Shown: one piece after another, positions 7,126 through 15,257 of the stretch
How the letters are laid out: every line of letters starts with the position of its first letter
Position numbering within the stretch: position 1 is the stretch's first letter
Assembly (NCBI GenBank): GCA_002382665.1
Contig: DFZA01000010.1
Location: 97,928-161,927 of the forward strand
DNA from: Peptococcaceae bacterium UBA4068
GTDB lineage: Bacteria; Bacillota; Dehalobacteriia; UBA4068
Direction of reading: 5' to 3'
Length of the DNA: 64,000 bases
The notes under the pieces: generated by a model
The model's database searches: none
Told to the model about the DNA's origin: nothing
Seen by the model: the letters and a program-made list of their open reading frames with translations, nothing else
Program-made: the position numbers and the translations under genes

Positions 7126-9219
7126 TTACCTGACTCCAAACATCAGTTCACCATATGACGGATATGGCCAATATTCTTCAGCAGTCATCGTTTCAAGTTC
7201 ATCAACTGCAATTCGCAATTCATTCATGGTTGCAAACACAACATTTTTGTAATACATGGCCAAGTCTTCAATCTTTAATTCATTTTTAGCATACAATAAT
7301 GATTTCTCAAGTTCTTTTGTGGTTTTATATGCACTTGCCAAAAGTACAGATAACTTTTCAACAAGTTCCGCCTCAAAAGTGCAGTCTGCATCATCAATAA
7401 ATGCTTTCTTGGCATTTGCTGCTTCGGATAAATAGTGGCAATAACTACTTACCGCAGGCAAAATTTCTTTCATTGCCATATCGATCATGGTTAAAGCCTC
7501 AATATTAATTACCTTGCAATAGTTTTCCAGCATGATTTCATACCGGGCATTAATTTCCGATTTACTGAGCACTTTGTGAGAAGTTAGCAGATTGATATTT
7601 TTATCATGTATCAAATAAGGTACACATTCAGGAGTTGATTTAAGATTTAAAAGCCCTCTTTTTTCCGCTTCATAAACCCAGGCTGATTCATAACCATTGC
7701 CATTGAATATTATGCGTTTGTGATCACAAATTACTTTCTTAATCAGATCATGCAATGCAACTTCAAAATCTTCGGCTGCTTCCAGTATATCAGCAAACTG
7801 CATCAGTTCTTCGGCAACGGCTGTATTCAGCATAATATTGGCCTCTGAAATTGACGCCGCCGATCCAAGCATCCTGAATTCAAATTTGTTACCTGTAAAC
7901 GCAAAAGGAGATGTCCTATTACGATCTGTCATATCCTTAGGTAATCTGGGCAGTGCATGAACTCCGATTTTTAGCTGTTCTTTTTCTTTATTATCATAAG
8001 CAGTATCATTTTCTAATGCTTCAAGAATAGCTGATAGTTCGGTACCGAGGAACATTGATACAATAGCAGGAGGCGCCTCATTTGCACCAAGACGATGGTC
8101 GTTGCCGGCACTGGCAACAGAAATGCGCAGCAGATCCTGATATTCATCAACGGCTTTAATGACTGAGCAAAGGAAAAGTAGAAACTGAGCGTTTTCATTA
8201 GGAGATTCACCCGGATCAAAGAGATTAACACCGGTGTTTGTGGAAATCGACCAATTATCATGTTTTCCGCTGCCGTTTACACCAGCAAAAGGCTTCTCGT
8301 GAAGTAAGCAAACCATGTCATGCTTTTTGGCAATCTTTTGCATAACTTCCATAGTCAGCTGATTCTGGTCTGCCGCGATATTAGCCGTTGTAAAGATGGG
8401 AGCAAGCTCATGCTGTGCCGGAGCTACCTCATTATGTTCTGTCTTTGCATATACGCCAAGCTTCCATAGTTCATCGTTCAATTCTCTCATAAACGCTGAA
8501 ACTCTGGGTTTTACAGAACCAAAATAATGATCGTCCAATTCCTGACCCTTCGGAGCCTTTGAACCAAATAAAGTTCTACCGGCGAAAATCAAATCTTTGC
8601 GTTTGTCATACATGGAGCGATCTACCAGAAAATATTCTTGTTCGGCACCTACTGTAGTTTTTACAGAAGTCACATCATTATGACCAAATAACTTTAATAT
8701 TCTCAGCGTTTGTCTGTTGATAGCTTCCATAGAGCGAAGTAAGGGTGTCTTTTTATCAAGAGCTTCTCCGCTGTAAGAACAAAAAGCAGTCGGTATATAA
8801 AGCACACCATCTTTAATAAATGCATAGGAAGTGGGATCCCAAGCTGTATAACCTCTTGCTTCAAAGGTAACTCTCAGGCCTCCGGATGGGAAACTGGAGG
8901 CATCAGGCTCGCCCTGAACCAGTTCTTTACCGGAAAATTCCATAATCACATTGCCATCGTCGGTGGGAGAGATGAAGCTATCATGCTTTTCGGCAGTAAT
9001 GCCCGTCATTGGCTGGAACCAGTGGGTAAAATGTGTTGCCCCTTTTTCAATCGCCCAATCCTTCATGGCGTTTGCCACAATTGAAGCAACGTTTATGTCT
9101 AATCGTTTGCCATTACGAATTGTCTGTTGCATTGTATTGTATGTTTCCTTAGGAAGCCGTTCTTTCATAACAGAATCCGTAAATACCATTGAACCAAAAA
9201 TTTCTGATACATTGCTCAT
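7126..9219 (-). CDS. glnN: Glutamine synthetase type III
   Basis: 697 aa from the ATG at 9219, which has AAGGAG 9 nt upstream; the ATG at 9225 is only 3 nt from it. It forms glutamine from glutamate, ammonia and ATP. GSIII hallmarks are the length near 700 residues, the N-terminal segment with TGITAEKHDSF, the VGAEQEYFLVD catalytic-strand region, and NEVAPAQHELAP followed by KPFAGVNGSGKHDNWS. It is divergent from an ANTAR regulator. Its own leader carries a promoter and a terminator-like hairpin (9250-9274), implying attenuation control by nitrogen status. Confidence 0.95.
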   Translation of the reverse strand: MSNVSEIFGSMVFTDSVMKERLPKETYNTMQQTIRNGKRLDINVASIVANAMKDWAIEKGATHFTHWFQPMTGITAEKHDSFISPTDDGNVIMEFSGKELVQGEPDASSFPSGGLRVTFEARGYTAWDPTSYAFIKDGVLYIPTAFCSYSGEALDKKTPLLRSMEAINRQTLRILKLFGHNDVTSVKTTVGAEQEYFLVDRSMYDKRKDLIFAGRTLFGSKAPKGQELDDHYFGSVKPRVSAFMRELNDELWKLGVYAKTEHNEVAPAQHELAPIFTTANIAADQNQLTMEVMQKIAKKHDMVCLLHEKPFAGVNGSGKHDNWSISTNTGVNLFDPGESPNENAQFLLFLCSVIKAVDEYQDLLRISVASAGNDHRLGANEAPPAIVSMFLGTELSAILEALENDTAYDNKEKEQLKIGVHALPRLPKDMTDRNRTSPFAFTGNKFEFRMLGSAASISEANIMLNTAVAEELMQFADILEAAEDFEVALHDLIKKVICDHKRIIFNGNGYESAWVYEAEKRGLLNLKSTPECVPYLIHDKNINLLTSHKVLSKSEINARYEIMLENYCKVINIEALTMIDMAMKEILPAVSSYCHYLSEAANAKKAFIDDADCTFEAELVEKLSVLLASAYKTTKELEKSLLYAKNELKIEDLAMYYKNVVFATMNELRIAVDELETMTAEEYWPYPSYGELMFGVR

Positions 9220-9249
9220 TTTCATCCACTCCTTTTCTAAACAGAAAAA

Positions 9250-9282
9250 GCGTCACAGATTATATCTGCGACGCCCTTGCCG
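9250..9282 (-). promoter_or_regulatory. glnN leader attenuator with ANTAR-like alternative hairpin
   Basis: On the minus strand an 11-bp stem (9274-9264 with 9260-9250, one G-U pair) is followed by TTTTT, i.e. an intrinsic terminator 25 nt before the glnN ribosome binding site. An upstream competing hairpin at 9282-9269, CGGC-AAGGGC-GTCG, has a hexaloop with A at position 1 and G at position 4, as known for ANTAR RNA targets, and its 3' arm overlaps the terminator 5' arm. Only one such hexaloop is clear; known targets have two. Confidence 0.5.
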
Positions 9283-9296
9283 TATCTTTGCTACGA

Positions 9297-9325
9297 ATTA
9301 TACTTGGTAATTTGCTATTTGTCAA
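9297..9325 (-). promoter_or_regulatory. Consensus promoter for glnN
   Basis: Minus strand TTGACA (9325-9320), 17-bp spacer, TATAAT (9302-9297). Confidence 0.8.
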
Positions 9326-9349
9326 GAACTTTTCATAAGATTGCAATTA

Positions 9350-9377
9350 TTGACAATACACAAAAAGCCCTTATAAT
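9350..9377 (+). promoter_or_regulatory. Promoter for the ANTAR regulator gene
   Basis: TTGACA (9350-9355), 16-bp spacer, TATAAT (9372-9377). The transcript would begin near 9384, upstream of a terminator-like hairpin. Confidence 0.65.
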
Positions 9378-9400
9378 TGTATTTTAGAAACTAATAATAG

Positions 9401-9452
9401 ACGTTCATCATCTTAAGAGCTAAATACCCTCTTAACATTGTGAACGTTTTTT
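9401..9452 (+). terminator. Terminator-like hairpin in the leader of the ANTAR gene
   Basis: A 19-nt arm (9401-9419) pairs with 9429-9447 with a few mismatches, followed by six T. It lies between the promoter at 9350 and the start at 9558, so it either attenuates the gene or ends an independent short RNA of about 70 nt. Confidence 0.6.
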
Positions 9453-9557
9453 GATATAATTAATATACTAATGATTATACATGCAATTTATTAGTCTGAT
9501 AACACGCTGAGTACTGCAGATTGCAAAACAATATATAACAGTGGAAGGAGAACGAAG

Positions 9558-10151
9558 ATGGCGATCGAACGCGAACGGTTAAAAGTAATGCTCGTATCAG
9601 TTTCTCAAAGAGCAAACCAATTAATAACTGATCTTCTTCCTACCGACCAATTTTCACCTGCAATCACTGTTTCAGGCTCCGACGAGGCAAAACGTGTTGT
9701 GATCGACTATCCAATTGATATCGTGATTATCAATACGCCTTTAGCAGATGATTTTGGCATGCAACTTGCCATTGATCTTTCGCAAAAAGAAACGACGGTA
9801 GTTCTGCTGCTTGTAAAAGCTGAACAATATGAGCAAATATCATCTAAAGCGGAAAGCTACGGTATTTTAGCTATTGCGAAACCGCTTGACCGTAAGACGT
9901 TTCTTCAGACTATTAAATTGCTTTTTGCAACAAGAATCAAATTAAAAAAGCTTGAACAACGAGCAGAAATTCTGCAAACAAAAATGGAAGAGATCCGCCT
10001 GATTAACCGTGCTAAGCTGATATTAATTGATCAGTTGAAAATGAGCGAAGCAGAGGCCCACCGATATATCGAAAAGAGTGCAATGGACCGCTGTCTTAAG
10101 CGTAGTGAGATTGCTGAGAATATAATTAAAACTTATGAAAACAAATACTGA
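9558..10151 (+). CDS. ANTAR-domain antiterminator with degenerate receiver
   Basis: 197 aa. Residues 8-125 form a receiver-like domain in which the usual phospho-acceptor Asp is replaced: the strand reads DIVIINTPLADDFG, with Asn where Asp is expected. A coiled coil (about 130-150) leads to a C-terminal ANTAR domain (about 145-195; INRAKLILIDQLKMSEAEAH, YIEKSAMDRC). ANTAR proteins bind tandem RNA hairpins and prevent termination, often for nitrogen genes. It is divergent from glnN, whose leader carries an attenuator, so glnN is the likely target. Ligand or partner-protein control rather than phosphorylation is inferred. ATG follows GGAAGGAG. Confidence 0.9.
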   Translation: MAIERERLKVMLVSVSQRANQLITDLLPTDQFSPAITVSGSDEAKRVVIDYPIDIVIINTPLADDFGMQLAIDLSQKETTVVLLLVKAEQYEQISSKAESYGILAIAKPLDRKTFLQTIKLLFATRIKLKKLEQRAEILQTKMEEIRLINRAKLILIDQLKMSEAEAHRYIEKSAMDRCLKRSEIAENIIKTYENKY

Positions 10152-10220
10152 GGATACAATAATAACAAAAGGTAAAAACTTAAGGACAATAAATCTAGGC
10201 ATATGAATATCTTAATCTGA

Positions 10221-10249
10221 TTGACAATGTTTGATTTTCATACTATAAT
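10221..10249 (+). promoter_or_regulatory. Perfect consensus promoter upstream of pyrG
   Basis: TTGACA (10221-10226), 17-bp spacer, TATAAT (10244-10249). The predicted start near 10256 lies about 290 nt upstream of pyrG. Confidence 0.75.
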
Positions 10250-10255
10250 ATTATC

Positions 10256-10438
10256 TTATTAGGGAAAATACTTTTTGAATATGGTTTGAAGATATGAGAT
10301 ACAAAAACAAAAAAAAACTAACTGGGAAAAATGTTCTCCACAAGCAACCAATTTACCAACAATTGGGAGAAAAGTCTCTTTTTATACAACAACCAGCCAA
10401 CTTTTAGCAGCCCTTGAGCAATACTCGGGGCTGTTTTT
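10256..10438 (+). ncRNA. Candidate short RNA or pyrG leader attenuator
   Basis: Strong promoter and terminator bracket about 180 nt with no convincing ORF. Visible structure: a hairpin CCAATT/AATTGG near 10349-10368, a small GAGA/TCTC hairpin followed by five T (about 10368-10384), and the final terminator. It lacks the paired ends expected of 6S RNA and the SRP or T-box signatures. In B. subtilis pyrG is controlled by a leader terminator responding to CTP, so an attenuator is the main alternative to an independent RNA. The rest of the gene-free stretch 10152-10542 shows nothing else. Confidence 0.4.
10408..10438 (+). terminator. Intrinsic terminator upstream of pyrG
   Basis: CAGCCC (10408-10413) pairs with GGGCTG (10428-10433); TTTTT follows. 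Nearly identical to the terminator at 4514-4544. Confidence 0.75.
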
Positions 10439-10542
10439 CTATTGAAACAAACCTAAATTGATTCAACACTCTGAAACAGTAAATTTTTTTAATTATAGAT
10501 ATTAAATGACAACATTAAATGGAGATATGAAAGGGGATTTAT

Positions 10543-12147
10543 ATGACAAAATATATTTTTGTGACAGGCGGAGTTATTTCCGGACTAGGCAAAGGTATAA
10601 CGGCAGCTTCACTCGGACGGCTTTTAAAATCGCGAGGTCTTAAAGTTGCCGCCCAAAAGCTTGATCCATACATTAATGTTGATCCCGGTACCATGAGCCC
10701 TTATCAGCACGGCGAAGTTTATGTCACGGAAGACGGTGCGGAAACTGACCTGGACCTTGGTCACTATGAACGTTTTATTGACGAAGACTTAAATAAATAT
10801 TCCAACCTGACCACCGGAAAAGTATACGAAAACGTGCTCAGCAAAGAACGCCGCGGTGTATATCTGGGCAGAACGGTACAGGTAATTCCTCACGTAACTA
10901 ATGAAATAAAAGAATTCATTTACAGCGTTGGTAAGAAGACCCACGCCGACGTGGTAATTACGGAAATCGGCGGTACAACCGGTGACATCGAAAGCCAGCC
11001 GTTTTTAGAAGCAATCAGACAGGTTGGCCACGAAGTGGGTAGTGATAATTCACTATATATCCATGTAACGCTTGTCCCCTATCTCAAGGCTTCCGGCGAG
11101 CATAAATCCAAACCTACCCAGCATTCGGTTAAAGAGCTGCAAGGCATGGGAATTATACCGGATATTATCGTTTTAAGATGCGATGAACATATTGAGGATC
11201 AAAGCATTTTCAGTAAGATATCCAATTTCTGCAATGTTAAGCCGGACTGTGTATTTGAAAATATCACCATACCGGTTCTCTACGAGGCGCCGTTGATGCT
11301 GGAAAAGTCGCGTTTTTCAGATATTGTCTGCCGGGAGCTGCAAATTGCCACACCGCCGCCTGATCTCAGCGAATGGCAAGAACTTATCCAACGAATCAAA
11401 ACTCGCGGTAAATCGGTTAAGATCGGCCTAGTAGGCAAATACGTACAGTTTCACGACGCTTACCTTTCGGTTGCCGAAGCCTTGAAACATGCCGGCTATG
11501 TTCTTGGTGCCAATGTTGATATAGAATGGATTGATTCCGAGGCTGTCGACGAAAATAACTATAAAGATATATTTGCTCAAGTTAACGGCATCATTGTTCC
11601 CGGCGGTTTTGGTAACCGCGGTATCGAAGGCATGGTATATGCAGCGCAATACGCCCGGGAAACAGGCATGCCTTATTTAGGTATCTGCCTTGGTATGCAG
11701 GTAGCCGTTATTGAATTCGCCCGCAATATTTTGCGATTTGACCATGCCAATTCCCGGGAGTTCAATGAAAACTCTGATTATAAAGTCATTGACTTTATGC
11801 CGGGTCAGAATGACGAAATCGACAAGGGCGGTACCTTGAGACTAGGCAGCTACCCCTGTCATATCATTAGCGGCACCACTATGGAAAGATGTTATCAGGC
11901 GACAATCATTCATGAACGTCACCGTCACCGTTATGAATTCAATAATCAATACCGCGACGACTTGGAAAAGTCAGGTTTGGTAATCAGCGGTACATCTCCC
12001 GACGGCAGGCTGGTGGAAACAGTAGAAATCAAGGATAATCCATTTTTCGTGGGAGTACAGTATCACCCGGAATTTAAGAGCCGTCCCAACCGGGCCCACC
12101 CCTTATTTATCGGGTTGGTACAGGCATCTTTGGAAAACATCGAATAA
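10543..12147 (+). CDS. pyrG: CTP synthase
   Basis: 534 aa, full length. It converts UTP to CTP with ATP and glutamine. The N-terminal synthetase domain has the P-loop-like GGVISGLGKGI and the GGTTGDIES motif; the C-terminal class I glutaminase domain has PGGFGNRG, the nucleophile Cys in GICLGMQ, and a C-terminal His-Glu (YHPEF). ATG follows GAAAGGGG. A terminator and strong promoter lie upstream. It meets the next gene tail to tail with only two bases between, so transcripts from both strands probably overlap. Confidence 0.97.
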   Translation: MTKYIFVTGGVISGLGKGITAASLGRLLKSRGLKVAAQKLDPYINVDPGTMSPYQHGEVYVTEDGAETDLDLGHYERFIDEDLNKYSNLTTGKVYENVLSKERRGVYLGRTVQVIPHVTNEIKEFIYSVGKKTHADVVITEIGGTTGDIESQPFLEAIRQVGHEVGSDNSLYIHVTLVPYLKASGEHKSKPTQHSVKELQGMGIIPDIIVLRCDEHIEDQSIFSKISNFCNVKPDCVFENITIPVLYEAPLMLEKSRFSDIVCRELQIATPPPDLSEWQELIQRIKTRGKSVKIGLVGKYVQFHDAYLSVAEALKHAGYVLGANVDIEWIDSEAVDENNYKDIFAQVNGIIVPGGFGNRGIEGMVYAAQYARETGMPYLGICLGMQVAVIEFARNILRFDHANSREFNENSDYKVIDFMPGQNDEIDKGGTLRLGSYPCHIISGTTMERCYQATIIHERHRHRYEFNNQYRDDLEKSGLVISGTSPDGRLVETVEIKDNPFFVGVQYHPEFKSRPNRAHPLFIGLVQASLENIE

Positions 12148-12149
12148 GT

Positions 12150-12569
12150 TCAAAATTGAAATAAACTGACAGCTAATGTAAACAAGCCCAAAATTATCAT
12201 TGCCCAACCACAAATAATAAAATAAATCAGATATGGCGAAGAAGTTCCGGCAATTTCAAATACGCCGGCCAAGGCACCGGCAATTGTCAGTGTAATAATG
12301 CCTGAACTATAACTGTTGATAAATAAGCGATAGTGTTTGGCGCCGCATGCATGCGGCGCCAAATTTCTAATCAATACAAACAGTAATACGCCGCCTATCA
12401 GAGGATAAAGAAACATCAAAGACATGGAGGCGGAGGAAACGCCGTGGCTAAATAAGGCATAAATACGATCAAAAACAATACAGAAGGCAGTAAATGCAAT
12501 ATAGGAATATATCTTTTTATTTAATCGCCGGGCAGCTGTTTTATTAATATCCGATGTATACAATGTCAC
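12150..12569 (-). CDS. Small membrane protein of unknown function, four membrane segments
   Basis: 139 aa from a GTG at 12569 preceded by AAGGAG (5 nt). The frame stays open further upstream but that part lies within the previous gene. Four hydrophobic segments are visible (KIYSYIAFTAFCIVF region, SMSLMFLYPLIGGVLLFVLI, IITLTIAGALAGVFEIAG, and YLIYFIICGWAMIILGLFTL). It overlaps the end of the phosphodiester glycosidase gene by 26 bp, so translation is likely coupled and the two products probably work together with the GT2-GtrA protein in cell-envelope glycan metabolism. I do not recognise the family. Confidence 0.7.
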   Translation of the reverse strand: MTLYTSDINKTAARRLNKKIYSYIAFTAFCIVFDRIYALFSHGVSSASMSLMFLYPLIGGVLLFVLIRNLAPHACGAKHYRLFINSYSSGIITLTIAGALAGVFEIAGTSSPYLIYFIICGWAMIILGLFTLAVSLFQF

Positions 12570-13470
12570 TGACGCTCCTTTCTGAAATTGTATCTCCGTT
12601 GGTCGTCGGTTTATTAATAACCTCGCCGTTAAACCAGATTGTTGAGGAACCGCCGCCGTCAAGATTATATGCTACAGTACAACCCTTATCATACATTATC
12701 TGTGCTAATTCAAGCAGTGTTAAACCGGAACTTGCGCTTGTTCGTCCGTCTGATACGACAAAAACATAATGTAATGACGATATCTGTCCAATAGCAGTAC
12801 GGGGATTTGAATTCATGGATTTGCCTACCTCGCTGTTAGCGGTAACAGTGATACCTCCATTATTAATCAGTGTAGGGCCAAACGATAAAATTTGCCAGAC
12901 ATTTTGATCAACCAGATCCTGAACATCGGTTTGACTCTCGTCAACGATCGAAAAATCGCCGTCACTATCGATAACTAAAGCCTCGCTGCCTTCATCCCCT
13001 GTCGTATCTGCCGTTTCTCTGTATAAAACACCGTTTCTGAGCACAAAACCGTAATCACGAAATCCGTAATAATCACCGTTAATGGCTAAAATCGCATTAT
13101 TGTCTTCTGCTATGTTGGATGTTGTTTCTTTGATATTGCGGCCATAGGTACTGCCGGCAAATGCAGCTTTTAAGTATTTGATATCTGAGACCTGAATATC
13201 GGCAATATATACGGTAGTATCGTATCCTCGCACCGTATCAATAGTAATCTGGATATTATCGTCCTTATAGGAATTGTCGGTAATAGTAGCATCTGATTGA
13301 TCAGAGGAATTACCGTTGTTTCCGCTGTCTTGCGAATCTGAAGACGAATCGATCTTAGTTTCAGCCTGCGGAATCACAAACGTATTCAGTAAAACAAAGG
13401 TAACAGATAACGACAAAATAATTGCATATATTACTGCCCATCTATAAGGTTTTTGAAAAAACTTGATCAT
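12544..13470 (-). CDS. Membrane-anchored phosphodiester glycosidase (NAGPA family)
   Basis: 308 aa. An N-terminal membrane segment (about 12-33) is followed by a Ser/Asp/Asn-rich linker to about residue 70 and then a phosphodiester glycosidase domain (formerly DUF2233). Family features are NGDYYGF, the central NPRTAIG segment and the C-terminal NLDGGGSSTIWFNG. Relatives hydrolyse GlcNAc-phosphodiester bonds, including in wall polymers and exopolysaccharides. The domain would act outside the cytoplasmic membrane. It lies 25 bp downstream of a GT2-GtrA gene and overlaps a small membrane protein gene, forming a three-gene operon for surface glycans. Confidence 0.85.
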   Translation of the reverse strand: MIKFFQKPYRWAVIYAIILSLSVTFVLLNTFVIPQAETKIDSSSDSQDSGNNGNSSDQSDATITDNSYKDDNIQITIDTVRGYDTTVYIADIQVSDIKYLKAAFAGSTYGRNIKETTSNIAEDNNAILAINGDYYGFRDYGFVLRNGVLYRETADTTGDEGSEALVIDSDGDFSIVDESQTDVQDLVDQNVWQILSFGPTLINNGGITVTANSEVGKSMNSNPRTAIGQISSLHYVFVVSDGRTSASSGLTLLELAQIMYDKGCTVAYNLDGGGSSTIWFNGEVINKPTTNGDTISERSVSDIVYIGY

Positions 13471-13495
13471 TTACATGAAACGCCTTTCAATTATT

Positions 13496-14548
13496 CTATA
13501 TAACTTGCGTTTGCTTTTTAAATATGTATTTGTTTTGAATATAATAACTAAATAAAAAGAGCCCGCTGTCGGTTAATATCTTCAGCAATGTCAGATTGAT
13601 GGGCAAATAAGAAAGCAACGTAACACCAGCCCAGCTTAAAAATATTAAAGTAACAAAAAGCATAAAATACTTCACAGCTTGTTTAAAACCGTTGCCATGA
13701 CAGCCAAAAGACCATTTTTTATTTAGAGCAAAATTAACAATACCGGCAATACAACGGGCAACAATCGTAGCTGCAAATATGCCCGCAGATGTTCTGCCAA
13801 ATATGCTACAGGTCAGCAGCGTAAAAAGCGTTAGATCGGTAGCCGCGCCAATCAGAGATGAGAGACTAAACTTGATTATATTTAAATAAATCCGCAGCGA
13901 GTCCCAGACCGGATGGAAATGCGTAGAAGAATTATTGGCAAAATAAACTGTCGATATCGGTATCATTTTAAATGGTACCTTTTTTTTAGCAATAGCCGTT
14001 AATACATTCATTTCATATTCAAAACGGTCCCCTGGTACCGATAAACAAAAATGAGCCAGTTGACTGGGAATCCCCCGCAAGCCTGTTTGGGTGTCTTCAC
14101 AGTAAATATGCGCGTATAGATAAAAAGCAATGCTGGTAATGCGATTACCCCAGCGACTTTTAAACGGAACATCATCTGCCGAAAAATCACGAACACCTAA
14201 AATAAAGCTATGGCAATTACCGGGAATTGCATCGACAATTTTAACAATATCTTGAGGCAAATGCTGACCGTCGGCATCAGCAGTGACAATGCCCAAGAGC
14301 TCTGGATATTTATTTAATACATAGCGAATCCCTGTTTTTAGCGCCGCGCCTTTGCCCATGTTTACTTTATGGCATACTATCTCACAATTATAAGTTGTTG
14401 CTAATTGCTCAAAAAAATTGCGGCACTTATCATTACTGCCATCGTCAACAATAACGACGGCGCTACCGCTAATTTTCCGCAACCTTTGCACGAGATCAAT
14501 AAGCCTTTGGTCAGGGTTTAACGCCGGGATGATAATAGCTGTGTCCAA
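13496..14548 (-). CDS. Glycosyltransferase family 2 fused to GtrA-like membrane domain (paralogue)
   Basis: 350 aa with the same architecture as the protein at 440-1450: DDGS near residue 37, DADGQH near residue 91, and a C-terminal GtrA-type domain of about 120 residues with four membrane segments ending in QNKYIFKK. The other copy ends in a similar QQKYIFKK. It would make and help flip a polyprenyl-phosphate sugar. It is the first gene of an operon with a phosphodiester glycosidase and a small membrane protein. ATG follows AAAGGAG. Confidence 0.85.
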   Translation of the reverse strand: MDTAIIIPALNPDQRLIDLVQRLRKISGSAVVIVDDGSNDKCRNFFEQLATTYNCEIVCHKVNMGKGAALKTGIRYVLNKYPELLGIVTADADGQHLPQDIVKIVDAIPGNCHSFILGVRDFSADDVPFKSRWGNRITSIAFYLYAHIYCEDTQTGLRGIPSQLAHFCLSVPGDRFEYEMNVLTAIAKKKVPFKMIPISTVYFANNSSTHFHPVWDSLRIYLNIIKFSLSSLIGAATDLTLFTLLTCSIFGRTSAGIFAATIVARCIAGIVNFALNKKWSFGCHGNGFKQAVKYFMLFVTLIFLSWAGVTLLSYLPINLTLLKILTDSGLFLFSYYIQNKYIFKKQTQVI

Positions 14549-14720
14549 AATCTAACTCCTTTTTTATTGATGTTTAATAGAATATATTGCCATGATAATT
14601 TATTAGTATGAAAATAGCATGAACAGATTTAAGTTTTTTGGTGAACTTTAAATGTTTAGTATCATATTTTTTTAAACAGGCATAATAAATACACTGACTT
14701 TTAATAAAAAGGAGTATGTT

Positions 14721-15164
14721 ATGTCTTTAATAGATAAGGTCCCACCCTGTAGTAAAAGAGTAGAAATGCATACCAATCAACAAATAAATGATTATATCAA
14801 AAATAGAACTATTGAGAATATCGATAAATTTGTCGGTACCGATATTAATACGATCAGCGATAGAATCGATAGATTGGATTGTGAATGGGATACCGAGAGA
14901 GTTGTGGAAGCAAAAGCCGCTTCATTGATATTAATCAGTACTATTTTAGGCTTTACTACCAGTAAAAAGTGGTTTCTGGCAACCGGATTAGTAAGCTGTT
15001 TTCTCTTGCAGCATGCTCTGCAAGGCTGGTGCCCGCCATTACCGGTAATCAGAAGAATGGGTATAAGAACACCGGATGAGATTTGTGATGAAAAAGCAGC
15101 ATTAAAATATTTACGAGGCGATTTCTCCAAAGTAGAGGGCAAACCTCTGGGCACCAATTTCTAA
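14721..15164 (+). CDS. DUF2892 (YgaP-like) membrane protein
   Basis: 147 aa. A polar N-terminal part (1-65) precedes a hydrophobic hairpin (about 75-105; SLILISTILGFTTSKKWFLA, GLVSCFLLQHALQGWCPPLP) typical of the DUF2892 domain, which is often fused to or next to rhodaneses. The WCPP segment, with its cysteine at the membrane edge, is conserved in YgaP-like proteins. No rhodanese domain is fused and none is adjacent. ATG follows AAAGGAG. A strong terminator follows. Confidence 0.7.
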   Translation: MSLIDKVPPCSKRVEMHTNQQINDYIKNRTIENIDKFVGTDINTISDRIDRLDCEWDTERVVEAKAASLILISTILGFTTSKKWFLATGLVSCFLLQHALQGWCPPLPVIRRMGIRTPDEICDEKAALKYLRGDFSKVEGKPLGTNF

Positions 15165-15167
15165 AAT

Positions 15168-15199
15168 AAAAACGTTGTACTAATAAGTACAACGTTTTT
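15168..15199. terminator. Intrinsic terminator
   Basis: 13-bp perfect stem (15168-15180 with 15187-15199), loop TAATAA, ending in TTTTTG. Confidence 0.85.
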
Positions 15200-15257
15200 G
15201 TTTATAGCAGTAATTTACGGATAAACTAATCAAAATGATAAAAAATGGGGTGATATT

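Noticed and set aside
10256..10438. 6S RNA, SRP RNA or T-box identity for the region before pyrG
   Set aside because: The 5' and 3' ends do not pair as in 6S RNA, the SRP GGAAGGAAGC-type loop is absent, and no T-box AGGGTGGTACCGCG sequence is present.
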